This document shows positions 7,681 to 20,066 of a stretch of DNA of 64,000 nucleotides, in pieces; the stretch's first letter is position 1, and every line of letters begins with the position of its first letter. This DNA is from Phyllobacteriaceae bacterium (GTDB lineage: Bacteria > Pseudomonadota > Alphaproteobacteria > Rhizobiales > Rhizobiaceae). The stretch covers positions 310,001 to 374,000 of the forward strand of contig JADJTR010000002.1 of NCBI GenBank assembly GCA_016711085.1. Reading direction: 5' to 3'. The translations under genes and the position numbers were made by a program. The notes beneath the pieces were generated by a model. It made no database searches, was not told the origin of the DNA, and saw nothing but the letters and a program-made list of their open reading frames with translations.

Positions 7681-9510
7681 ATGAAACTCCGCAATGTGGC
7701 GATCATCGCCCACGTCGACCATGGCAAGACGACCCTCGTCGACAATCTCCTCAAGCAGTCGGGCTCGTTCCGCGAGAACCAGCGCGTCGCCGAACGCGCC
7801 ATGGATTCCAACGATCTGGAAAAGGAGCGCGGCATCACCATTCTCGCCAAGGCGACCTCGGTCGACTGGAAGCACACGCGCATCAACATCGTCGACACGC
7901 CCGGCCACGCCGATTTCGGCGGCGAGGTCGAGCGCATCCTGTCGATGGTCGACAGCGCCATCGTGCTGGTCGACGCCGCCGAAGGCCCGATGCCGCAGAC
8001 CAAATTCGTCGTCGGCAAGGCGCTGAAGGTCGGCCTCAAGCCGATCGTGGTGATCAACAAGATCGACCGGCCGGACGCCCGCGAGACCGAGGTCATCAAC
8101 GAGGTGTTCGACCTGTTCGCCGCGCTCGACGCCACCGACGAGCAGCTCGATTTCCCCATCCTCTACGGCTCCGGCCGCGATGGCTGGGTGGCGGAAAAGC
8201 CCGAAGGTCCGAAGGACCAAGGCCTCGCGCCGCTGTTCGACCTGATCCTGAAACACGTGCCGGCGCCGACGGTGCATCCCGGCCCGTTCCGCATGATCGG
8301 CACGATTTTGGAAGCCAATCCGTTTCTCGGCCGCATCATCACCGGCCGCATCGAATCGGGCACCGTCAAGCCGAACCAGGCGGTGAAGGTGCTGCATCAT
8401 GACGGCGGCCTGCTCGAGACCGGCCGCATTTCGAAAATCCTCGCCTTTCGCGGCCTCGAACGCCAGCCGATCGAGGAGGCGCATGCCGGCGACATCGTCG
8501 CCATCGCCGGCCTGTCGAAGGGCACCGTCGCCGATACGTTCTGCGATCCGTCCGTTACCGAGCCGCTGAAGGCCCAGCCGATCGATCCGCCGACGGTCTC
8601 GATGAGCTTCATCGTCAACGATTCGCCGCTCGCCGGCACCGAGGGCGACAAGGTGACCAGCCGCGTCATCCGCGACCGCCTGCTGCGCGAGGCGGAAGGC
8701 AATGTGGCGCTGAAAATAGAAGAATCGGCCGAAAAGGATTCGTTCTACGTCTCCGGCCGCGGCGAATTGCAGCTCGCGGTGCTGATCGAGACGATGCGCC
8801 GCGAGGGCTTCGAACTCGCCGTGTCGCGGCCGCGCGTCGTCATGCAGAAGGACGAGGCGACGGGCGAGACGCTGGAGCCGATCGAGGAAGTCGTCATCGA
8901 CGTCGACGAGGAGCACGCCGGCGTCGTCGTGCAGAAGATGAGCGAGCGCAAGGCCGAGATGGTCGAGCTGCGCCCGTCGGGCGGCAACCGCCAGCGTCTG
9001 GTGTTCCACGCGCCGACGCGCGGCCTGATCGGCTACCAGTCGGAACTGCTGACCGACACGCGCGGCACGGCGGTGATGAACCGGCTGTTCAATTCCTACC
9101 AGCCCTACAAGGGCGACATCCCGCAGCGCGTCAACGGCGTGCTGATCTCCAACGACCAGGGCGAAGCCGTCGCCTTCGCCATGTGGAACCTCGAGGATCG
9201 CGGCCCGATGATCATCGATCCGGGCGTCAAGGTCTATCAGGGCATGATCATCGGCATCCATTCCCGCGACAACGATCTGGAAGTCAACGTGCTGAAGGGC
9301 AAGAAGCTCACCAACGTGCGCGCCGCCGGCAAGGACGAGGCGGTGCGCCTCACCCCGCCCGTTCGCATGACGCTGGAACGCGCGCTGGCCTGGATCCAGG
9401 ACGACGAACTGGTCGAGGTGACGCCGAAGACCATCCGTCTGCGCAAGCTCTATCTCGATCCCAACGAGCGCAAGCGCTTCGAAAAATCGTCGAAGACCGC
9501 CGTGGCCTGA
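7681..9510 (+). CDS. typA: Translational GTPase TypA/BipA
   Basis: This 609-aa ribosome-associated GTPase acts in 50S assembly and stress adaptation. The G1 motif HVDHGKTT is at residues 11-18, followed by ERGITI (G2), DTPGH (G3) and NKIDRP (G4). EF-G-like domains II, III and V and the BipA-specific C-terminal domain follow, ending in RKRFEKSSKTAVA. Length and order are typical. The CAT-like gene begins 1 bp after its stop. Confidence 0.96.
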   Translation: MKLRNVAIIAHVDHGKTTLVDNLLKQSGSFRENQRVAERAMDSNDLEKERGITILAKATSVDWKHTRINIVDTPGHADFGGEVERILSMVDSAIVLVDAAEGPMPQTKFVVGKALKVGLKPIVVINKIDRPDARETEVINEVFDLFAALDATDEQLDFPILYGSGRDGWVAEKPEGPKDQGLAPLFDLILKHVPAPTVHPGPFRMIGTILEANPFLGRIITGRIESGTVKPNQAVKVLHHDGGLLETGRISKILAFRGLERQPIEEAHAGDIVAIAGLSKGTVADTFCDPSVTEPLKAQPIDPPTVSMSFIVNDSPLAGTEGDKVTSRVIRDRLLREAEGNVALKIEESAEKDSFYVSGRGELQLAVLIETMRREGFELAVSRPRVVMQKDEATGETLEPIEEVVIDVDEEHAGVVVQKMSERKAEMVELRPSGGNRQRLVFHAPTRGLIGYQSELLTDTRGTAVMNRLFNSYQPYKGDIPQRVNGVLISNDQGEAVAFAMWNLEDRGPMIIDPGVKVYQGMIIGIHSRDNDLEVNVLKGKKLTNVRAAGKDEAVRLTPPVRMTLERALAWIQDDELVEVTPKTIRLRKLYLDPNERKRFEKSSKTAVA

Positions 9511-9511
9511 C

Positions 9512-10152
9512 ATGGCGGCGCGGGAGGTCGATCTCGCGCACTGGCCGCGGACCGAGCAGTTCCGGTTTTTCCGCGGCTATCAACGGCCGCATTACGCGAT
9601 CACGTCGCGGCTGGACGCGACCCGCCTGATGGAAACGCTGAAACCGGCCGGCGTTTCGCCCTATCGCGCCTGCATCTACGCGATCGGGGCGGGGGTGCAC
9701 GGCGTGCCCGAATTCCGCCAGCGCTTTCGCGGCGATCGGGTCGTCGAGCACGACGCCATCGACTTGTCGATGACCGTGCCGCGCGACGACGGGACTTTCG
9801 CCTACGCCTATGTGCCGTGGGCGGCGGATTGGCGGCGCTTCGACGCTGACTGCAAGGCGCTGATCGAGGCGGCGGCGCGGCGCGGGGGCTTGAACCCAAC
9901 ACCGGCCAGCGCGACGATCTCGCCTATCTCTCCTGCCTGCCCTGGCTCGATTTCACCGCGCTCGACAACGCGCTGCCGGGACCGGACGATTGCATTCCGC
10001 GCATCTCATGGGGAAAATTCACCCGTGACGCCGATGGACGCTGGACCGTGGCGATGGCGGCGCAGGTCCACCACGCGTTGATCGACGGCGCCCATCTCGG
10101 CCACTATTTCGATGCGGCGCAAGCCGCGCTCGACGCCTTGGCGCCGGTGTAA
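9512..10152 (+). CDS. Chloramphenicol acetyltransferase-like protein (one frameshift)
   Basis: The first frame covers about 127 residues with CAT-family features (HWPRTEQFRFF, then DLSMTVPRDDGTFAY). From about 9895 the -1 frame continues to TAA 10152 and carries the catalytic HHALIDG motif (His plus DG) and GHYFDAAQ. Total length is 641 nt, about 213 aa, typical of this trimeric acyl-CoA transferase family. One base appears to be missing, plausibly in the G-run near 9885, so the gene is probably intact in the cell. Chromosomal CAT-like proteins often have substrates other than chloramphenicol, so a resistance role is not assumed. Confidence 0.8.
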
Positions 10153-10216
10153 GCGCGCGGCTTGCCATTTCGGAACGACAGGTTAGGAGTCGGCCGAGCG
10201 TTGCGGAGGGCGGATC

Positions 10217-11479
10217 ATGATCGAACAATTGCGCCATCATGTCGCAAGCATCGCCGGGATGGTCCGTTCGTGGCTGTCGACGCCGGATTTCTACGTTCAG
10301 GCGGCCATCGTCGTCGGCGCGCTGGCGCTGGCGTATGCCTTCGCGCCGTTCCTTCTGGCGCAAACCCGCCGGCTTGAGCGGCTTTGGCCCGAGGAGCGCT
10401 TCGCGCAGGCGCGCCGCCTGATTTTCGCCGCCCGCGATCTGCTGCGCCCGGCGCTGATCGTCGCCCTGCTGGCCACAGGCGCGATCGTCGCCGACGCCGT
10501 GGTCGGACAGAGCTGGGTCGTGCGCCTGGCGCAGAGCCTGGCGATCGCTTTCCTGATCTACGCCGCGATCAAACGCTTCATCGCCAATGCGACGCTGCGT
10601 TCGGCGGCGACCTGGATCGGCGTGCCGGCGGCGGTGCTGTGGGCGTTCGGCTATCTCGACGAGGCGCTCGTCTGGCTCGATTCGGTGGCGATTTCGGCCG
10701 GCAACATCCGAATCTCCGTGCTGTTCCTGGCCAAGGCCGCGGCGGCGGGCGGCTTCTTTTTCTGGCTGGGCCGGCGCTCGAACGACTACGGCCAACAGCT
10801 CATCCATCGCCAGGAAGGCATCGATCCGCCGACGCGCGAGTTGTTCGGCAAGATGTTCGAGATCGCCGTGTTCGGCGTCATCGTCGTGTTGTTGCTGCAG
10901 GTCCTCGGCCTCGACCTCACCGCGCTCGCCATCTTCGGCGGCGCGCTCGGCGTCGGCCTCGGTTTCGGCCTGCAACAGATTGCCTCGAATTTCATTTCCG
11001 GCATCATCTTGCTGCTGGAGCGTTCGATGGGGGCCGGCGACTACATCGAGCTGGCCGACGGGCGGGCCGGCGTGCTGTCGAAAGTCCACATGCGCTCTTC
11101 GGTGCTCAAGACCTTCGACGGCAAGGAAATCATGGTGCCGAACGAGCAGTTCATCACCACGCGCTTCGTCAACTGGACGCGCGCCGATCCGCACCAGCGC
11201 TACGAGGTCGCCTTCAACGTGCCCTACGACGTCGACCTGAAGGCGGTGCGCGACATCGTCACGGCGGCGGTGGCGCGCGATACGCGAGTGTTGCAGGCGC
11301 CGGAACCGCCGCAAACCGAAATCCGCCGTTTCGGGGAATTCCGCATCGCGCTCGCCGCCGTGTTCTGGGTCGATGGTCTCGACGACGGGCCGAACCGGTT
11401 TTCCTCCGACATCGCCTTCCTGATCTGGGAGGCTCTGTCCGCCGCCGGCATACCGATGACCGCGAAGTTTTCGGCCTGA
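10217..11479 (+). CDS. Mechanosensitive ion channel, MscS family
   Basis: This 420-aa inner-membrane protein has several N-terminal hydrophobic helices (about 26-48, 75-95, 100-122, 133-150). The conserved pore helix and start of the MscS beta domain lie at 236-270 (FGGALGVGLGFGLQQIASNF). A cytoplasmic domain follows with the typical VPNEQFIT motif near residue 307. It should release osmolytes on hypo-osmotic shock. It is a single gene 65 bp after the CAT-like gene. Confidence 0.92.
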   Translation: MIEQLRHHVASIAGMVRSWLSTPDFYVQAAIVVGALALAYAFAPFLLAQTRRLERLWPEERFAQARRLIFAARDLLRPALIVALLATGAIVADAVVGQSWVVRLAQSLAIAFLIYAAIKRFIANATLRSAATWIGVPAAVLWAFGYLDEALVWLDSVAISAGNIRISVLFLAKAAAAGGFFFWLGRRSNDYGQQLIHRQEGIDPPTRELFGKMFEIAVFGVIVVLLLQVLGLDLTALAIFGGALGVGLGFGLQQIASNFISGIILLLERSMGAGDYIELADGRAGVLSKVHMRSSVLKTFDGKEIMVPNEQFITTRFVNWTRADPHQRYEVAFNVPYDVDLKAVRDIVTAAVARDTRVLQAPEPPQTEIRRFGEFRIALAAVFWVDGLDDGPNRFSSDIAFLIWEALSAAGIPMTAKFSA

Positions 11480-11547
11480 AGCCGGGCGCTCCCGGCGCGG
11501 GCGGGGAAGCCGACGAAGCGGAGAAGCGTACTCCGGAGTGAAATCCG

Positions 11548-12114
11548 TCAGCGCGCCATGGCGTGGTATTCGGGATTGGGCCGCATGTCGGTCGCGGCGG
11601 CGACGCGGTTGGTCATGTTGAAGAACGCCGCCGTGGCGGCGATGTCCCAGATGTCGTGGTCGGCAAATCCGGCGTCGCGCAGCGCCTGCCGGTCGGACTC
11701 GACGATTTTCGCCGGCTCCTCGGTCAGCTTCACGGCGAAATCGAGCATGGCGCGCTGCCTGGCGGTCAGTTCGGCGACGCGGTAATTCATGACCATCATT
11801 TCGCCCAGCGCCGGATCGCCCGACAATTGGCGCACCGCCGCGCCGTGCGCGGTCAGGCAATAGAAGCAGTGATTGACCGAGGAGACGGCGACCGCGATCA
11901 TTTCGCGTTCGAGCTTGGTCAGCCCGCTTCGGCCGAGCATGAGCTCGTTGTACATGTCGGTGAAGGCGCGCAATTTCTTTTCGTCGAATGCGTAGGCGCG
12001 CAGCACATTGGGCACGAGCCCGAGCTTTTCCTCGCATTTGGCGAAATAGGCGGCGGTTTCGGGCGACAATTCGGCCTGCTCCAGGCCGAGCGCGATAATG
12101 TTTTGCATTGTCAT
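11548..12114 (-). CDS. AhpD-like carboxymuconolactone decarboxylase family protein (peroxidase-related)
   Basis: This 188-aa helical protein has the redox motif Cys83-x-x-Cys86 followed by His90 (NHCFYCLTAH), the active site of AhpD-type peroxidase-related enzymes. The N-terminal NVLRAYAFDEKKL segment and C-terminal NRVAAATDMRPN tail match the 'peroxidase-related enzyme' subgroup, which fits peroxide or peroxynitrite detoxification. ATG 12114 and ATG 12108 are both possible starts; GGGAGG lies 11-17 nt upstream. It is divergent from the glutamate dehydrogenase, and the 99-bp gap should hold both promoters. Confidence 0.87.
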   Translation of the reverse strand: MTMQNIIALGLEQAELSPETAAYFAKCEEKLGLVPNVLRAYAFDEKKLRAFTDMYNELMLGRSGLTKLEREMIAVAVSSVNHCFYCLTAHGAAVRQLSGDPALGEMMVMNYRVAELTARQRAMLDFAVKLTEEPAKIVESDRQALRDAGFADHDIWDIAATAAFFNMTNRVAAATDMRPNPEYHAMAR

Positions 12115-12213
12115 CTGGCTTTCATCCTCCCGGTCCAGTTACACTGGCGTTCCGAAACGACCGCGAACGCGGCGGCTTGGGGCCGATCATAGGTCGGGGA
12201 GGGAGGCTTCGCC

Positions 12214-15200
12214 ATGGCGAATTCCGGGTTGAAGGACGGGCAAGGCGAGGCGCGCCGCGTTCCGGCGCTCATTGATCGAGCGCATCGCCGATGAAGACAA
12301 GGCCGACTATGTAGCCGACATGCTGGCTGCGGCGGCCGACCTTGCCTATGACGCGCTTGCCGCCCACCGCAAGGGCCACGCCATTGTCGCGATCGCCGCC
12401 GACGGGCCGATCCGCCGCGAAGGCCGCGTCGTCGCGGCAATCACGGTCGTCAACGACGACATGCCGTTCCTCTACGATTCCATTGTCGGCGAAGTGACCG
12501 CGTCCTGCGGCACTCCCCATCTCGTCGCCCATCCGGTGTTCGCGGTCGATCATGGCGATGCCGGCGTCGAGGCCATTCACGGACCGGTCGAACGCGGCGA
12601 TGCCGCCCATGACCGCGTTTCGGTGATGCAATTCCATGTGCGGCGCATGAAAGCCGCCGACGCCGCCGCGCTGGAGGAGCGCCTGCGCACCATCCTTCGT
12701 CACATCCGCCTCGCGGTCACCGGCTGGCGCGCCATGGTCGGCCGGCTGAACCTGGCGCTCAGCGACCTTGCCCAGCCGGATGCGCCGATCCCGCCGGCCA
12801 GGGCGGCCGACGCCATCGCCTTCCTCGAATGGCTGCGCGACGACAATTTCACCTTCCTCGGCATGCGCGAATACGCCTATGAAAAAGGCGGCGCGCTGAA
12901 ACTCTCCGAGGCGCCGGCGCTCGGCATCCTCGCCGATCCCGAGGTTCGGGTGCTGCGTACGCCGGACGGCTCAATCCACGACACGCCGGAAGTGCGCGCC
13001 TTCCTTGACGGGCCGGAGCCGATCATCGTCACCAAGGCCAACACCAAGTCGACCATCCACCGCCGCGCCTATATGGACTATGTCGGCGTCAAGCTCTACG
13101 CCGACGGCAAGGTGAGCGGCGAACTGCGCATCACCGGCCTGTTCACGGCGACCGCCTATACACGCTCCGTCATGCGCATTCCCTGGCTGTCGGCGAAGGC
13201 CAAGGGTGTGGTCGACGCGCTCGGATTCGATCCCGCCGGCCATTCCGGCAAGGCGCTGACCCACATTCTGGAAACCTATCCGCGCGACGAATTGTTCCAG
13301 ATCGACGCGGCGACGCTGAAGACCAACGCGGCGGCGATCCTGTCGCTCTACGAGCGGCCGCGCGTGCGCGTTCTGGCCCGGCGCGACCCGTTCGACCGGT
13401 TTGTCTCGGTCATCGTCTACGCGCCGCGCGACCGCTACGATTCGCTGGTGCGCGAAAAGATCGGCGCCTATCTGCGCACCGTCTATGACGGCCGGCTGTC
13501 GGCTTTCTATCCTGATTTCCCGGAAGGTTCGCTCGCCCGCGTCCATTTCATCATCGGGCGGTCCGGCGGCAAAACTCCCGAAATCACGCAGTCCGAACTC
13601 GAAGAGGCGGTGCGGGCGATCGTGCGTACCTGGGACGACGCCCTCGCCGACGCGGCGGAAGATTCGCGCGCGGCCGGCAAGGCGCTCGCCATGGCGCGAG
13701 CGCTGCCCGATTCCTACCGCGCCAGTTTCGCGCCGGAAACCGGCCTTGCCGATTCCGCCCGCCTCGCGGCGCTGTCGCGCGACCTGCCGGCGGCCGTCGA
13801 TTTCTATCGCCAGCCCGGCGACGCGGCGCATCAGGGCGCGCTGAAGATTTTCGCCATCGGCGCGCCGGTCACCTTGTCGCGGCGCGTGCCGGTGCTGGAA
13901 AACATGGGCTTTCGCGTCGTCTCGGAGCGCACCTTCGAGACCGCGCCGGAACATGCCGCGTTCATCCACGACATGGAAATCGAGCGCGCCGACGGCAGAC
14001 CGTTCGACCTCACGCGCGACGGCGCTGAATTGGAGCGAACCTTCATTTCGATCTGGGGCGGCGAGGCCGACAATGACGGCTACAACGGGCTGACGCTGGC
14101 AGCCGGCCTCGACGCCGACGCCATCCGGGTTTTGAGGGCGCTCGGGCGTTACCTGCAACAGGCCGGCATTCCCCAGGGCCAGGATTTCGTCGCCGGCGTG
14201 CTGACTCGCCACCCGGCGCTCGCCGCCGGGCTTTACGCCTATTTCGCGGCGCGCTTCGATCCGGCGCAAAAGAACGCTGGCGAGACGGCGCAAGCGGCGC
14301 GAAATTCCGTCATGGACGGCTTGGAGACGGTGTCGTCGCTCGACGACGACACCATCCTGCGGCGCTTCATCCTGTTGATCGACAAGGCGTTGCGCACCAA
14401 TCATTTCGCAGCCGAAACCGATGGCGTGCGCCAGTCTTTCGCCGTCAAATTCGCGGCGCAGGACATCGATTTCCTGCCGCGCCCGCGACCGTGGCGGGAG
14501 ATTTTCGTCTACGGGCCGGAGGTGGAAGGCGTGCATTTGCGCTTCGGGCCGGTGGCGCGCGGCGGCCTGCGCTGGTCCGACCGCGGTCTCGACTACCGCA
14601 CCGAGGTGCTCGGCCTGATGAAGGCCCAGATGGTCAAGAACGCCGTGATCGTGCCGGTCGGGGGCGAAGGGCGGGTTTTTCCCCAAGCGTTTGCCTTCGG
14701 GCGGCAGCCGCGACGCCTTTCAGTCAGCGGGAACCAGGGCCTATGTCAACTATGTCAATTCGCTGCTGTCGCTGACCGATACGCTCGTCGACGGCACGGT
14801 CGTGCCGCCCGCCGGCGCGATCCGCCACGACGGCGACGATCCCTATTTCGTCGTCGCCGCCGACAAGGGCACCGCGACCTTTTCCGACACCGCCAATTCA
14901 ATCGCGCAGGCGCGCGGCTTCTGGCTCGACGACGCTTTCGCCTCGGGCGGCTCGGCCGGATACGACCACAAGAAGATGGGCATCACGGCGCGCGGCGCCT
15001 GGGAAGCAGTCAAGCGGCATTTCCGCGAGATCGACCGCGACATCCAGAGCGAGCCGTTCACCGTCGTCGGCGTCGGCGACATGTCGGGCGACGTATTCGG
15101 CAACGGCATGCTGCTCAGCCGGCAAACGAAGCTGATCGCCGCCTTCGACCATCGCGACATTTTCATCGATCCGGACCCGGATGCGGCCACATCCTTCGCC

Positions 15201-16907
15201 GAGAGGGCGCGCCTGTTCGCATTGCCGCGATCGAGCTGGCAGGACTACGACAAGGAAAAAATGTCGGCCGGCGGCGGCATCTATCCGCGCGCGCAAAAGT
15301 CGCTGACCCTCTCCGACGAAGCGGTCGCGGCGCTCGGCCTGCCGCGGGCGACATTGACGCCGGCCGAACTGATGAGAGCCATCCTCAAGGCGCCGGTCGA
15401 TCTGTTGTGGTTCGGCGGCATCGGCACCTATGTGCGGGCCGCCGGGGAAGGCGACGCCGAGGTCGGCGACCGCGCCAACGACTCCATTCGCATCGCGGCG
15501 GCGGATGTCGGCGCCAAGGCGATCGGCGAAGGGGCCAATCTCGGGGTCACGGCGCGGGGCCGCATCGAATTCGCGCTGAAAGGCGGGCGCTGCAATTCAG
15601 ACGCCATCGACAATTCGGCCGGCGTCAATTGTTCCGACGTCGAGGTCAACACCAAGATCGCGCTGGCCTCGGCGCTGAAGTCCGGCCGTCTCGACCGTCC
15701 GGCGCGCGATACGCTGCTCGCCTCGATGACCGACGATGTCGCGGCCCTGGTGCTCGCCAACAATTACGACCAGACGCTGGCGCTGTCGCTGATCGAGCGG
15801 CGGGCGCGGACCGATTTCGTCCATCATCGCCGCTTCATCTCCTGGCTCGAGGGGCGCGGCCTGCTCGACCGGGCGGTGGAGCGTCTGCCGGGCGACGGCG
15901 AACTCGACGAGCGGGCCCAGCGCGGCCAGGGCTTCACGCGGCCCGAACTCGCCATCCTCCTCGCCTACGCCAAACTGGCGTTGGCCGACGATCTGGCCGC
16001 AACGGCGTTCGCCGACGATCCGGCGCTTGAGGGCGAATTGTTCGCCTATTTCCCGGCGCCGATGCGCGAGGGTTTCGCCGCCGAGATCAGGGGTCACCGG
16101 CTGCGGCGCGAAATCGTCACGGCGCGCCTCGTCAACGATGTCGTCAATCGCGGCGGGCCCGCCTTTGTCTGGCGGCTGTGCGAGCAGACGGGCAAAAACG
16201 TCGACGCCGCGCTGGCGGCCTATGTCACGGCGCGCGACGGCTTCGATTGCGCCGGCCTGTTCAACGCGGTCGACGGGCTGGACGCCCGCATCGGCGGCGA
16301 AGCGCAATTGGCGCTGTATGAATCGATCGCCGCGTTCCTGCGCGAAGCGACGATGTGGCAACTGCGCCATGGCGCGGACGCCGCCATCGGCGCGCGCATC
16401 GCCGGCGTTGAAGCGGCGGTGCGGGAGGCCGGCGCTGAAGGCGCGGCCGATTTAGGCCGGCTGGAGGAATTCCGCCGGCTTGGCGCGCCGGACGATCTGG
16501 CGGCGCGGCTGGCGCGTTCGCCTTACCTGCTCGCCGCGCCCGACATCGCCCTGGTCGCGGCGCGAGCCAAGGTTCCGTTCGCCAAGGCGGCAAAAGTCTA
16601 TGGCGCGGTCGGCGAAGCGCTCGGCATCGCCCGGCTCGAAAATGCGCTGCGCGCTTTTGCAACCTCCGATTTGTTCGACGGGCTTGCGCTTTGGCGAGCC
16701 GGTGACATGATCGGCGAGTCGCGGCGCGCCATCGCGGCCGCGACGCTCGATCTGGGCGGCGACAATCCGGTGGCGGCCTGGCTGGCGCGACGCGACCCAT
16801 CGTCGGCAATCCGGTCGCAGGTCAAGGCGGCCGGCGAGGCCGGGGAATTCAGCGTGTCGCGGCTCACCGTCGCGGCGGGACTTCTGGGGGATTTGGCGAG
16901 CGGCTGA
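12214..16907 (+). CDS. NAD-specific glutamate dehydrogenase, large (about 170 kDa) type, two frameshifts
   Basis: This very large enzyme (about 1560 aa) oxidatively deaminates glutamate to 2-oxoglutarate with NAD. It has a long N-terminal regulatory region, a central dehydrogenase domain and a C-terminal helical extension. The dehydrogenase signature is split. One frame carries GPVARGGLRWSDRGLDYRTE and ends in a wrong reading after 14660; the next resumes with the expected GG-FFPK lysine region and continues to 16907. The break is a G5 run at 14660-14664 where G4 restores the frame. The start is probably ATG 12214, behind a GGGAGG site; a second +1 shift between 12214 and 12272 separates it from the main frame. 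The UMF1 permease follows after 27 bp. Confidence 0.9.
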
Positions 16908-16934
16908 CGCCGCGACGCCGGGATAGGGGACAAC

Positions 16935-18338
16935 ATGGCCGAAAAATCGCCGGACGCGCACGCCAAAAAGATGAATCGCGGCGTGTGGGGGTGGATGTTC
17001 TTCGATTGGGCGGCGCAGCCGTTTTTCACCGTCGTCACCACCTTCATCTTCGGACCCTATTTCGTCTCGTCCATGGTGCTCGGGCCGGACGGCAATCCCG
17101 ATCCGGTCGCCGGACAATCGGCCTGGGGGTTCGCCATTGCCGCGGGGGGCCTGATCATGGCGATCCTCGCTCCCGTGCTCGGCTCCATCGCCGACCAGAC
17201 CGGCCCGCGCAAACCGTGGATCGCCGGCTTCGCACTGATCAAAATCTCCGGCCTGTTTCTGTTGTGGAACGCGGCGCCGGGTTCGAGCGTCTTCTGGGCG
17301 CTCGCCGCCTACACGATGGCGGCGATCGCGGCGGAGTTCTCCACCGTGTTCAACGATTCGATGCTGCCGCGCATCGTCAGCAAGGAGGCCATCGGCCGGG
17401 TGTCGAATGTCGCCTGGGGCCTCGGCTATCTCGGCGGCATGCTGGTGCTGATCTTCGTGCTGCTGGCGCTCGCCGGCAGCAAGGAAACCGGCCTGACGCT
17501 GATCGGCATCGAACCGCTATTCGGCCTCGATCCTCTCCATGGCGAGGATGCGCGCGCCACCGGGCCGATCTCGGCGGTGTGGTATTTCCTGTTCATCCTG
17601 CCGATGTTCCTGTTCACGCCGGACGGCGGCACCAAGCGGCCGCTCGGCCTCGCCGTCACGAAAGGCCTGGCCGAACTGAAGGAGACCTTCGCCGAACTCA
17701 AGAACCGCATCGGCCTGCTCAGGTTCTTCATCGCCCGCATGGTCTATCAGGATGGCGTCGGCGCGCTGCTGGCGCTTGGCGGCGGTTTCGCCGCCGCGAT
17801 GTTCGGTTGGTCGATCATCGAACTCGGCATTTACGGCATCATCCTCAATGTGGTGGCCATTTTCGGTTCGATCGCCGGCGGCTTCATCGATAGCCGCGTC
17901 GGATCGAAGCAGGTCGTTCTGGGGTCGATCCTGTTCTTGATCGTCGCCACGATCGGCATCGTCTCCACCGGTCCCGGTTACACCTTTTTCGGGCTGATGC
18001 AGTTCGATGCGCTGGATACCGGCGGCCTGTTCGCCACTGGCGCGGAGAAGGCCTACATCGCTTTCGGCCTGCTCATCGGCGTCGCTTTCGGTCCGGTGCA
18101 GGCCTCGTCGCGCTCCTACATGGCGCGCAGCGTATCGGAGGAGGAGTCCGGCCGTTACTTCGGCATCTATGCGCTGTCGGGGCGCGCCACGAGTTTCCTC
18201 GCGCCGTTCATGGTGGCGAGCGTCACGGCGCTGAGCGGCTCGCAGCGCGCCGGCATCGCCACCATCGTGCTGTTCTTCCTCGTCGGCTTCGCCGTGCTGT
18301 GGACGACGCCCTATCCGGCGCACAATCCGGAGGAATGA
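16935..18338 (+). CDS. MFS transporter, UMF1 (Atg22-like) family
   Basis: This 467-aa polytopic membrane protein has about 12 hydrophobic helices. The N-terminus (GVWGWMFFDWAAQPFFTVV) carries the FDWA-x-x-PF motif of the UMF1 family related to yeast vacuolar Atg22. A central cytoplasmic loop (ETFAELKNRIGLLRF) joins the two halves, and RSYMARSVSEEESG near residue 395 is a further family signature. Atg22 exports amino acids; the bacterial substrate is unknown. Its position directly behind glutamate dehydrogenase is consistent with amino acid metabolism, but that is inference. Confidence 0.87.
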   Translation: MAEKSPDAHAKKMNRGVWGWMFFDWAAQPFFTVVTTFIFGPYFVSSMVLGPDGNPDPVAGQSAWGFAIAAGGLIMAILAPVLGSIADQTGPRKPWIAGFALIKISGLFLLWNAAPGSSVFWALAAYTMAAIAAEFSTVFNDSMLPRIVSKEAIGRVSNVAWGLGYLGGMLVLIFVLLALAGSKETGLTLIGIEPLFGLDPLHGEDARATGPISAVWYFLFILPMFLFTPDGGTKRPLGLAVTKGLAELKETFAELKNRIGLLRFFIARMVYQDGVGALLALGGGFAAAMFGWSIIELGIYGIILNVVAIFGSIAGGFIDSRVGSKQVVLGSILFLIVATIGIVSTGPGYTFFGLMQFDALDTGGLFATGAEKAYIAFGLLIGVAFGPVQASSRSYMARSVSEEESGRYFGIYALSGRATSFLAPFMVASVTALSGSQRAGIATIVLFFLVGFAVLWTTPYPAHNPEE

Positions 18339-18368
18339 CCTTCCGCCTGCGGCCGTCCGGAAAACGCC

Positions 18369-19986
<1,618 letters not shown>

Positions 19987-20066
19987 GGCCAGCGCTCCTG
20001 ATGGACAAGGGAATGCGCGCGCCTAGCATGGGCGCGCGCAGCGTCAAAGGGAGCAATTCGGCGCAG

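Noticed and set aside
7624..9513. 629-aa minus-strand open frame opposite typA
   Set aside because: Mirror of the highly conserved BipA coding sequence.
9512..10152. Calling the CAT-like gene an antibiotic resistance gene
   Set aside because: Chromosomal, syntenic context and frameshift give no support for a resistance role.
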